Of a stretch of 64,000 nt of DNA, positions 28,484 through 36,998 are shown in pieces (positions within the stretch are counted from its first letter, which is position 1; every line of letters begins with the position of its first letter). Below the pieces are notes generated by a model. The model was given only the letters and a program-made list of their open reading frames with translations. It was not told where the DNA came from and did no database searches. Position numbers and translations under genes: made by a program. This DNA comes from Emticicia agri. GTDB taxonomy: Bacteria > Bacteroidota > Bacteroidia > Cytophagales > Spirosomataceae. The stretch covers positions 1-64,000 of the forward strand of contig CAMAQF010000004.1 in the NCBI GenBank assembly GCA_945860265.1, read 5' to 3'.

Positions 28484-29644
28484 ATGATAGCTTGTTCGAA
28501 ATGTGGTAAAGTTGAAACTATCGTAAAGTCGGGTTTTGTAAGAGGTAAACAAAGACTTTATTGTAAAGACTGTGAATTGTATTTTTCGGTAACTCCGCCA
28601 AATGTTAATTCCAGTAAAAAACATCATCAAACCACGATTGTAGATATTGCTAAAACTTTAGGTATTTCGCCATCAACTGTTTCTAGGGCTTTGAATAATA
28701 GTCTAGAAATTAATGAAAATACAAGAAATGAGGTAATTAGAGTTGCGAATGAACTTGATTATCGCCCAAATTTACTTGCTCAAAGCTTGCACCGGGGTGA
28801 AACTCACACTATTGGGGTTGTGATTCCTGATATACAACGGCCTTTTTTTGCTGGGGTTGTGGCTGGAATTCAGAAAGTAGCATCAGAAGCTGGTTATAGA
28901 GTAATGATTTGTCAGTCGAATGAATCGCACAATACCGAAACGCTCAATGTTCAAGCACTTATGGCAAGCAGAGTTGATGGACTTTTGATTAGCCACACCA
29001 AGGAAACCAATTCGTTTGAACATATAAAATTACAATTGCGAAAAGGTATACCAATTGTGCATTTTGATAGGGTGTGTGATGAACTCCAAACCGCTAAGGT
29101 AATTCTAGAAGATTTTGAGGGAAGTTTTGCTTTAGTTGAACATCTAATAAAACAAGGTTGTAGGCGTATTGCTGCTTGTGCTGGACCCGAAGATTTATTG
29201 ATAAGTCATAAAAGATTGAATGGATATAAAGCTGCATTACAAAAATACGGTTTGCCTATTGAAGCTGATATTATTTTTCATAGTAGTTTTAAGCAAGAAG
29301 ACTCAATCAATGCCTTGAATAATTGGTTGGATTTAAGCAAACGTCCCGACGGCATTTTTACTGTTCACTATGCCAATGCCATTGAAATGATTATGTCTTT
29401 AAAGCAAAAAGGTATAAAAATTCCGGATGAAATTGCTTTGGCGGCTTTTGGCGATGATTTGGTAGCTTCAATGATTGAACCATCGCTGACTGTATATAAT
29501 CAGTTTCCGTTTACGGTTGGACAAGAAGCGGCCGCAATCTTGATTGACAATATAATTAATAAAGAAACATTTATGCCGTTTACGAAAGTCATTAAAGGTG
29601 AATTAATCGTTCGACAGTCGTCGAAGAAAAACCTGATTAATTAA
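28484..29644 (+). CDS. LacI-family transcriptional regulator with N-terminal zinc-ribbon (IS1 InsA-like)
   Basis: CSKCGKVETIVKSGFVRGKQRLYCKDC ribbon, then TTIVDIAKTLGISPSTVSRALNN HTH and a full periplasmic-binding-like domain. Confidence 0.92.
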   Translation: MIACSKCGKVETIVKSGFVRGKQRLYCKDCELYFSVTPPNVNSSKKHHQTTIVDIAKTLGISPSTVSRALNNSLEINENTRNEVIRVANELDYRPNLLAQSLHRGETHTIGVVIPDIQRPFFAGVVAGIQKVASEAGYRVMICQSNESHNTETLNVQALMASRVDGLLISHTKETNSFEHIKLQLRKGIPIVHFDRVCDELQTAKVILEDFEGSFALVEHLIKQGCRRIAACAGPEDLLISHKRLNGYKAALQKYGLPIEADIIFHSSFKQEDSINALNNWLDLSKRPDGIFTVHYANAIEMIMSLKQKGIKIPDEIALAAFGDDLVASMIEPSLTVYNQFPFTVGQEAAAILIDNIINKETFMPFTKVIKGELIVRQSSKKNLIN

Positions 29645-29678
29645 AATTTAAAGTTAAATAAATATTCTAAACTCTTTT

Positions 29679-30665
29679 ATGAAATACAGGAAATTAGGTA
29701 AAACAGGTTTTGAAATCTCTGAAATTAGTCTTGGCACATGGCAAGTAGGAGGCGTTTGGGGCGATGAATTTAGTCATGAAAATGCCGAAAAAATATTGAA
29801 TTCAGCAGTTGATGTTGGAATTAATTTTATAGATACGGCTGATGTTTATGGTGATGGAGAAAGTGAAAAAGCCGTAGGTCGATTTGTAAAAAATCGTTCT
29901 GAACGCATTTATGTGGCTACTAAATGTGGTCGCCAACTCAATCCACATACAAATGAAGCATATCAACCTGCTGTTTTACGCAAATTCGTTGAAAATAGCC
30001 TCAAAAACATGGGTCTCGAAACCCTCGATTTGATTCAGCTCCATTGCCCACCAACCGAAGTTTATTATCGCCCCGAAATTTTTGAATTGTTTGATAGACT
30101 AAAAGACGAAGGCAAAATTTTGAATCTCGGAATTAGTGTTGAAAAAGTTGAGGAAGCATTGAAAGGAATTGAATTTGATAACGTTACGACGGTTCAGATA
30201 ATTTTCAATACTTTCCGCCAACGCCCTTCTGAATTATTCTTTGAACAAGCAAAAAAGAAAGATATAGGAGTAATTGTACGTGTGCCTTTGGCAAGTGGCT
30301 TGTTGACAGGTAAATTTTCGAAGCAATCTACATTTACTGCTGGCGACCACCGAAACTTTAATAGAAATGGTGAAATGTTTGATAAAGGCGAAACTTTTTC
30401 GGGTATTGATTACGAAACAGGGCTCGCTGCCGTTGGAGAATTGAAAGAATCATTTCCAAATCAAGCTAATTTAGCTCCTATTGCATTGAAATGGATTTTG
30501 GGTTTTGATGCCGTAAGTACTATTATACCTGGTGCTTCTCGACCCGAGCAAGTATCGGCCAATGTGGCTGCCTTAGATTTTCCTGACTTGAATGCTGTGC
30601 AAATTTCTCATATTAATTCAATTTATGAAAAACACATCAAGAATTTGGTACATCATTTATGGTAG
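29679..30665 (+). CDS. Aldo/keto reductase
   Basis: MKYRKLGKTGFEISEISLGTWQVGG; NFIDTADVYGDGESEKAVGRF; LDLIQLHCPP. Confidence 0.92.
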   Translation: MKYRKLGKTGFEISEISLGTWQVGGVWGDEFSHENAEKILNSAVDVGINFIDTADVYGDGESEKAVGRFVKNRSERIYVATKCGRQLNPHTNEAYQPAVLRKFVENSLKNMGLETLDLIQLHCPPTEVYYRPEIFELFDRLKDEGKILNLGISVEKVEEALKGIEFDNVTTVQIIFNTFRQRPSELFFEQAKKKDIGVIVRVPLASGLLTGKFSKQSTFTAGDHRNFNRNGEMFDKGETFSGIDYETGLAAVGELKESFPNQANLAPIALKWILGFDAVSTIIPGASRPEQVSANVAALDFPDLNAVQISHINSIYEKHIKNLVHHLW

Positions 30666-30728
30666 TCTATTTCGTTTCAAAAGTATTAGTCAAAATTTTG
30701 GTTCAATCTTAAGAAAATATTTCGTTTA

Positions 30729-32480
30729 ATGAAGAAATTCAGCCCTGTAATTAAAACTATTGCCTTTTTGATGGCGTATATCCCTTTGGTTTATGCTCAA
30801 AATCCGAATATACGGATTAATCAAGTTGGCTTTTATCCTAGTGCCACAAAAATAGCTGTTTGGGTAGGCAATCAGTATGAGAACTTTTATTTGTTTGATG
30901 TCATCAGCATGGATACGGTTTTTAAGGGAAAGCTTTCAAAGCAAAGAGTAAACGCTATTTCTCAAAAAACTACCCAAATTGCAGATTTTTCAACATTTAC
31001 TAAATCAGGAAAGTATTTCTTGGGTATTCCTGAAGTAGGTGTTTCTTATACCTTTGAAATTAAAACCAATGTGCATCGTGAAGCCGCAAAGGCTGCTTTA
31101 AAAGCTTTTTATTTTCAAAGAGCTTCTGCTTTTTTACCTGAAAAATATGCAGGAAAATGGCATCGAGAAGCAGGACACCCCGACAATAAAGTGTTGATTC
31201 ATGCCTCAGCGGCAACGTCTCAGCGTCCCGAAGGAATGCTCATTTCTTCACCAAAAGGTTGGTATGATGCCGGAGATTACAATAAATATATTGTTAATTC
31301 TGGCATCACAATGGCAACTTTACTTTCACTTTATGAAGATTATCCTGTCTTTTTCAAAACTTTTGAAGCCAATATTCCAGAAAGTGGCAATAAGATTCCA
31401 GATGTATTAGATGAAACGTTATGGAATTTACGTTGGATGCTTACTATGCAAGACCCAAATGATGGAGGTGTTTATCATAAGTTAACCAATCCTTCGTTTG
31501 ATGGAATGCTTATGCCTGAAAAAGCCACAAAACTTCGTTATTTAATTCAAAAAAATACAATTGCAACATTAGATTTTGCCGCAGTAATGGCTCAGGCAAG
31601 TCGAATTTTTAAGGATTATAAAAAAGAGCTTCCAGGTTTAGCCGATTCTTGTTTAATTGCTTCGATTAAAGCTTGGAATTGGGCAAAAGAAAATCCTAAA
31701 GTTGTATATCGTCAGAATGAAATGAATAAAAATTTTGAGCCTGATATTGTTACTGGTGGTTATGAAGACAAAAGCGATGCAGATGAATGGATTTGGGCAG
31801 CTACCGAACTCTATATTACCACAAAAGATGATAATTATTACACGGCGATTGAACTTTACCCCAATAAACCTTTTTCGATTCCAACTTGGAATCAAGTACA
31901 ATTATTAGCTTATTATTCTCTTTTAAGAAATGAAAAAAAACTTACAGATTTAGCTAGAAATGATTTACCAAATTTAAAGAAAAGGCTTACCGATTTTGGT
32001 GATGAATTATTATTAGGTATTGATAATCAAGCTTTTAATACAGTTATGGGAAAATCTTCCAAAGATTTCATGTGGGGTAGTAGCTCTTATGCAGCAAATC
32101 AAGGTATTGCTCTTTTGCAGGTCTATAAAATAAATGCTGATAAAAAGTATCTCGCCGCTGCATTGGGTAATTTAGACTATTTATTGGGGAGAAATGCCAC
32201 AGGATATTCATTTTTAACAGGTTTTGGAAATAAAAAAGTAATGTTTCCGCATCATCGTCAGTCGGAAGCAGATGGAATTATAGAACCAATTCCCGGTTTG
32301 CTATCTGGTGGGCCAAACCCTGGTCAACAGGATAAGTGTGAAGGTTATCCAAGCAAAATTGCGGATGAGTCATTTTTGGATGTATCATGCTCATATTCAA
32401 CCAACGAAATTGCAATAAACTGGAATGCACCGATGGTCTATTTAACGGCCGCTATCGAAGCTTTGCAGAAGAGTTTTTAA
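30729..32480 (+). CDS. GH9 family cellulase/glucanase
   Basis: GWYDAGDYNKYIVNSGI, DVLDETLWNLRWMLTMQDPNDGGVYHKLT, ATGYSFLTGFGNKKVMFPHHRQS, NEIAINWNAPMVYLTAAI. Confidence 0.92.
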   Translation: MKKFSPVIKTIAFLMAYIPLVYAQNPNIRINQVGFYPSATKIAVWVGNQYENFYLFDVISMDTVFKGKLSKQRVNAISQKTTQIADFSTFTKSGKYFLGIPEVGVSYTFEIKTNVHREAAKAALKAFYFQRASAFLPEKYAGKWHREAGHPDNKVLIHASAATSQRPEGMLISSPKGWYDAGDYNKYIVNSGITMATLLSLYEDYPVFFKTFEANIPESGNKIPDVLDETLWNLRWMLTMQDPNDGGVYHKLTNPSFDGMLMPEKATKLRYLIQKNTIATLDFAAVMAQASRIFKDYKKELPGLADSCLIASIKAWNWAKENPKVVYRQNEMNKNFEPDIVTGGYEDKSDADEWIWAATELYITTKDDNYYTAIELYPNKPFSIPTWNQVQLLAYYSLLRNEKKLTDLARNDLPNLKKRLTDFGDELLLGIDNQAFNTVMGKSSKDFMWGSSSYAANQGIALLQVYKINADKKYLAAALGNLDYLLGRNATGYSFLTGFGNKKVMFPHHRQSEADGIIEPIPGLLSGGPNPGQQDKCEGYPSKIADESFLDVSCSYSTNEIAINWNAPMVYLTAAIEALQKSF

Positions 32481-32505
32481 TATTTTACTATTTAACCTAG
32501 TTTTT

Positions 32506-33303
32506 ATGAAAAATTTTGAGATTTTAATTATTGTAATGTTTTTTGTTCAAAGTGTTGTGTATTCACAAGGCAAACTTATCGAATCGAAGGTTTACAAATG
32601 GGATGATTTGGTGCTTGCAAATAGACCTCAAGGTGAAGCTCGACAAATTTTTGAAGGAACAACGCCACATTTTAAACTTTGTAAAGTTCATGCCTCAACA
32701 CTTCTTCCAAAAGGACGAATGCGTCCAGAAGCATACAGACAAGAAAATGAAGAGTTAATTATTGTGAAAGAAGGCGAATTAACCGTAACTATTGAAGGTA
32801 AAACGAAAGTTTTGAAGGCAGGTGGAATTGCTCTTATTATGTCCGGAGATATGCGAGAAAATGTTAATATGAGCGATAATAATACCACTTATTATGTATT
32901 TCAACTAAATTCTGTTGAGCCAGTTGATATTGAAAGAGGTAAAAAAGCAGGAGGTTCTTTATTGCTAAATTGGGATGAAATTGCTTTCAAATCACACGAA
33001 AAAGGAGGTAGAAGAGATTTTTTTAATCGACCTACAAGTATGTGTAAGCGATTTGAAATGCATGTTACCACCCTAAAAGAAGGTTTGATGAGCCATGATG
33101 CCCATCAACATAACCCAGCAGAAATTATTTTTTTAATAAATAGCCAAGAAAACGAAAAAGATAGTAAAGCACAAGAAACTATCAATGGCGTTTGGCAAGA
33201 CTCAAAAGTTGGCGATATAATATTTTTACAATCAAATGATTTACACGGTATCAAAAACGTTGGCAAAGGAACTTGTACCTACTTTGCTTTTCAGTTTGAC
33301 TAG
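32506..33303 (+). CDS. Secreted double-cupin domain protein
   Basis: Two cupin-like segments: MRPEAYRQENEELIIVKEGELTVTIEGK and MSHDAHQHNPAEIIFLINS...SNDLHGIKNVG. Confidence 0.8.
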   Translation: MKNFEILIIVMFFVQSVVYSQGKLIESKVYKWDDLVLANRPQGEARQIFEGTTPHFKLCKVHASTLLPKGRMRPEAYRQENEELIIVKEGELTVTIEGKTKVLKAGGIALIMSGDMRENVNMSDNNTTYYVFQLNSVEPVDIERGKKAGGSLLLNWDEIAFKSHEKGGRRDFFNRPTSMCKRFEMHVTTLKEGLMSHDAHQHNPAEIIFLINSQENEKDSKAQETINGVWQDSKVGDIIFLQSNDLHGIKNVGKGTCTYFAFQFD

Positions 33304-33602
33304 AGGATATTGATTAGGTTTTATACGAAAAAGGCACAGAGTTGCTAAGGTTCAGAGGCGACAGTCGCTCGGTGCAAATTGCTAATAATGAGGCAATTAA
33401 ATATTTGAATTTTCGCAAACCATTTTTGGTTAAGTATAAAAATCAAAATGTGTACGTTTGTACGATTTTATTTTTCTTGAAATATACGTTCTAAACCCTA
33501 AGTTCGTCGCAAAAAATTACCATTTTGTCTAACACAACTTATTTATAATCAAATCTTTAGATAGATTTAGTAATAGTTTACTTTTCAACGTGATTTATAA
33601 AA

Positions 33603-34115
33603 ATGAAACGAAGAACTGCACTCAAAAATGTGCTTTCTACCGCAGGATTTATTACACTCCCTGCGTGGGGAAATAGCTGGAATTCAGAAACTTTCATACA
33701 AACGACCTCAATTTTTACTCAAAATCAGGCAAAAACTCTTGATATTTTGGTTGATGCCTTGATTCCAAGTTCAGAAATAATCGGAGCAAAAGATTTAGGT
33801 ACATCGGCATTTATTGATAAAATGTTGGGCGATTGTTATGAAAAAAAAGTGCAAGAAAACTTTAAGATTAGCTTAGAAAATGCCGAAAAATTGGCAAAAG
33901 AAACTTTTTCAAAGTCGCTCGCCGATTGCGAAAAACTACTGTTGAACGAGCTTTTATTTAAACTTTCTGCTTCGGTCGATACTCAACAAAAAGACTTTTT
34001 TTCACTTTTAAAACAACTCACTGTTTTGGCTTATACCACTTCTGAGTATGTAATGACAAAGCATTATAATTACGTAATGGCACCTGGTCATTATTATGGC
34101 TGTGTGAATGTTTAA
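33603..34115 (+). CDS. Gluconate 2-dehydrogenase subunit 3-like protein
   Basis: MKRRTALKNVLSTAGFITLPAWG signal; QNQAKTLDILVDALIPSSEIIGAKDLGTSAFIDKML; directly precedes GMC oxidoreductase. Confidence 0.8.
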   Translation: MKRRTALKNVLSTAGFITLPAWGNSWNSETFIQTTSIFTQNQAKTLDILVDALIPSSEIIGAKDLGTSAFIDKMLGDCYEKKVQENFKISLENAEKLAKETFSKSLADCEKLLLNELLFKLSASVDTQQKDFFSLLKQLTVLAYTTSEYVMTKHYNYVMAPGHYYGCVNV

Positions 34116-34218
34116 GTTTTTGGCTATAAGTTGTTTGCCATTAGTTTTTTAGGGATTAAAAAAGTATGTATTTTCAATGCTAAAAGACTAATTCTTTTAG
34201 TTAAAAGCAATTAAAAGT

Positions 34219-35928
34219 ATGAGTTTTCTAAATATAGATTCAGTTAAAAAGCGAACTTTCGATGCGATTGTCATAGGTTCGGGTATTAGTGGTGGTTGGT
34301 CAGCCAAGGAATTGTGTGACCGAGGTCTAAAAACCTTGATCTTGGAGCGAGGACGTGACGTTAAACACGTAACAGATTATCCAACAACGATGAAAAATCC
34401 ATGGGAATTTGAGCATCGTGGTCAAGTTCCTTTGGAAATCAGAAATCAATATCAAAGCGGTCGTACAAGTTTTATGCGAGAAGAAACTTTGCATTGGGCA
34501 TTAAAACCAGACGAACAACCATTTGTGGAAGAAAAGCCTTTTCAATGGACTCGCGGCTATCATGTAGGCGGAAAGTCTTTGCTTTGGGCAAGACAAACCC
34601 AACGTTGGTCAGATTTAGATTTTGAAGGCCCAAAACGTGACGGTTATGCTGTCGATTGGCCAATTAGATACGCCGATTTAGCTCCTTGGTATAGTCATGT
34701 TGAAAAATTTGCTGGAATTTCAGGAAATAAAGATAATTTACCACAGTTGCCAGATGGCGATTTTTTGCCAGCCTTCGAGATGAGTTGCGTCGAACAACAT
34801 TTTAGAGACGTGGTGGGAAAAACCTACATAGACCGCCCAATCATTCACGGTCGTTGTGCACACGTTACTGAGCCAAAACAAATACATTATGACCAAGGAC
34901 GTGCATCTTGTCAAAACCGAAATCTTTGTAACCGTGGTTGTCCTTATGGTGGATATTTTAGTAGTAATTCTTCGACTTTGCCATGGGCGATGAAAACTGG
35001 CAAAATGATTCTCAGGCCGCATTCGGTAGTTCATTCAATCATTTATGATGAAAAAAAACAGAAAGCGACTGGCGTAAGAGTAGTCGATGCCAGTACCAAA
35101 GAAATTATAGAGTATTACGCAAAAATTATTTTTGTCAATGCTTCTTCAATAAATTCTAATATGATTTTGATGAATTCTATCTCAAATCGTTTTCGGAATG
35201 GCCTTGGAAATGATAGCGGAACACTTGGGAAATATTTTGCATGTCATAATTACAGAGGAAAACTCAGTGCAGACGTAGAAGGTTTTTTAGAAAAAAAGAC
35301 TAATGGTAAAAATCCAAGTAATGCGTATTTGCCACGTTTTAGAAATCTGTACAAACAAGAAACTGATTTTCTGAGAGGATATTCTGTAGGTATTGGTAGT
35401 GGTCGAGGTTTAGGGCAAAACAGTAGTGGAGTGGGAGAAGAATTAAAGCAAAATCTATTGAATCCAAAACTTGGAAATTGGCATATAAGTAGTTGGATGC
35501 AAGGCGAAACCGTACCAATTGAAAGCAATCATTTAAGACTTCACGAAACTCTTAAAGATAAGTATGGTATTCCACAACTGGTTACGTCGGTTGCTTGGAC
35601 AGAAAACGATGATAAAATGGTGAAAGATTATATCAAAGAAATGACAGAAATGTTTACATTAGCAGGCTTTAAGAATGTCAGAGGGGGAGATTCTCATTCA
35701 AATCCAGGCTCCGATATTCACGAAATGGGTGGCGTAAGAATGGGAGTTGATCCAAAAACTTCAATGCTCAATAAATGGAATCAATTACATGCCTGTAATA
35801 ATGTATTTGTTACTGATGGTGCGTGTATGACTTCAACTAGCACACAAAATCCATCTTTGACGTACATGGCTCTTACTGCTCGTGCCGTTGATTATGCTGT
35901 AAAAGAATTAAAAAAACGTAATTTATAG
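34219..35928 (+). CDS. GMC-family FAD oxidoreductase
   Basis: FDAIVIGSGISGGWSAKELCDRGLKTLILERG; GGKSLLWARQTQRW; HEMGGVRMGVDPKTSMLNKWNQLHACNNVFVTDGACMTSTSTQNPSLTYMALTARA. Confidence 0.92.
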   Translation: MSFLNIDSVKKRTFDAIVIGSGISGGWSAKELCDRGLKTLILERGRDVKHVTDYPTTMKNPWEFEHRGQVPLEIRNQYQSGRTSFMREETLHWALKPDEQPFVEEKPFQWTRGYHVGGKSLLWARQTQRWSDLDFEGPKRDGYAVDWPIRYADLAPWYSHVEKFAGISGNKDNLPQLPDGDFLPAFEMSCVEQHFRDVVGKTYIDRPIIHGRCAHVTEPKQIHYDQGRASCQNRNLCNRGCPYGGYFSSNSSTLPWAMKTGKMILRPHSVVHSIIYDEKKQKATGVRVVDASTKEIIEYYAKIIFVNASSINSNMILMNSISNRFRNGLGNDSGTLGKYFACHNYRGKLSADVEGFLEKKTNGKNPSNAYLPRFRNLYKQETDFLRGYSVGIGSGRGLGQNSSGVGEELKQNLLNPKLGNWHISSWMQGETVPIESNHLRLHETLKDKYGIPQLVTSVAWTENDDKMVKDYIKEMTEMFTLAGFKNVRGGDSHSNPGSDIHEMGGVRMGVDPKTSMLNKWNQLHACNNVFVTDGACMTSTSTQNPSLTYMALTARAVDYAVKELKKRNL

Positions 35929-35978
35929 TAGCAAAATTTTCTAAATTATACTTTAAAATTCAACTTCAAATTAATAAA

Positions 35979-36845
35979 ATGAAAAAACTTGCAATTTCAA
36001 CATCATGTGCTTTACTTTTTGTGCTTACTTTCTCCCAAGAAACTTTTGCCCAACCAAGTAGCAAAAACCTTTATACCTATCCATTTGGCGTACAAGCCTA
36101 TACATTCAGAAATCATTTTCCGAATGATGTATCGGGAACTTTGGATAAAATTAAAAAAATGGGTATAACCGAAATAGAAACGAGTGGAGCAAAAGGCGTT
36201 ACAGACGAAGAATATAAAAAAATGTGCGATGCTCGTGGAATTGCGATTCCTTCAATTGGAGCTGGTTATGACCAATTAGAAAAACTTTCGATGGATATTG
36301 TTAAGAAAGCTAAGGTTTTCGGAGCAAAATATGTAATGTGTGCTTGGATTCCCCACAAAGGTGATAATTTTACAATCGAAGATGCTCAGAAAGCAGTTGA
36401 GGTATTCAATAAAGCTGGTAAGTTTTTAAAAGATAACGGTCTAACTTTCTGCTATCACCCACATGGATATGAATTCCGTCCTTATGAAAAAGGAACTTTA
36501 CTTGATTATATGGTTAAAAATACAAATCCTGAAGATGTATCTTTTGAAATGGATGTTTTGTGGGTGCTTCACGGCGGCGGAAATCCTGTAAAATTATTGA
36601 AAACATACGGTAATCGTTGGAAATTGATGCACGTAAAAGATTTGAAAAAAGGAATTGTTGGGAATTTTTCAGGAAATACACCCGCTGAAAATGACGTAGT
36701 TTTAGGAACTGGTCAAGCTGATTGGAAAAATATTTTTAAACTCTCTAAAAAGTTCGGTATTAAGCATTATTTTATTGAAGATGAAAGTGAGCACGAACTC
36801 GAAAATGTTCCTTTAAGTATTGAATATTTGAAGAATTTGAAGTAA
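35979..36845 (+). CDS. Secreted sugar phosphate isomerase/epimerase-like TIM barrel protein
   Basis: FGVQAYTFRNHFPNDVSGTLDKIKKMGITEIETSG; FCYHPHGYEF; FEMDVLWVLHGGGNPVKLLKTYGNRWKLMHVKDLKKG. Confidence 0.88.
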   Translation: MKKLAISTSCALLFVLTFSQETFAQPSSKNLYTYPFGVQAYTFRNHFPNDVSGTLDKIKKMGITEIETSGAKGVTDEEYKKMCDARGIAIPSIGAGYDQLEKLSMDIVKKAKVFGAKYVMCAWIPHKGDNFTIEDAQKAVEVFNKAGKFLKDNGLTFCYHPHGYEFRPYEKGTLLDYMVKNTNPEDVSFEMDVLWVLHGGGNPVKLLKTYGNRWKLMHVKDLKKGIVGNFSGNTPAENDVVLGTGQADWKNIFKLSKKFGIKHYFIEDESEHELENVPLSIEYLKNLK

Positions 36846-36851
36846 AAATTG

Positions 36852-36877
36852 AAAAGCCAAGCTGTAGTTTGGCTTTT
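36852..36877 (+). terminator. Rho-independent terminator
   Basis: AAAAGCCAA-GCTGTAGT-TTGGCTTTT. Confidence 0.65.
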
Positions 36878-36998
36878 ATTAGAATATTCATTTTGAGTAA
36901 CAAATTCCTACATTGTTTATCTTGTAAAAGTTTTAAAATATAAAGTTTTTTCATAAATTTTGATATTACTGATGAGCTTCACCAAACCCTTTAAATGT

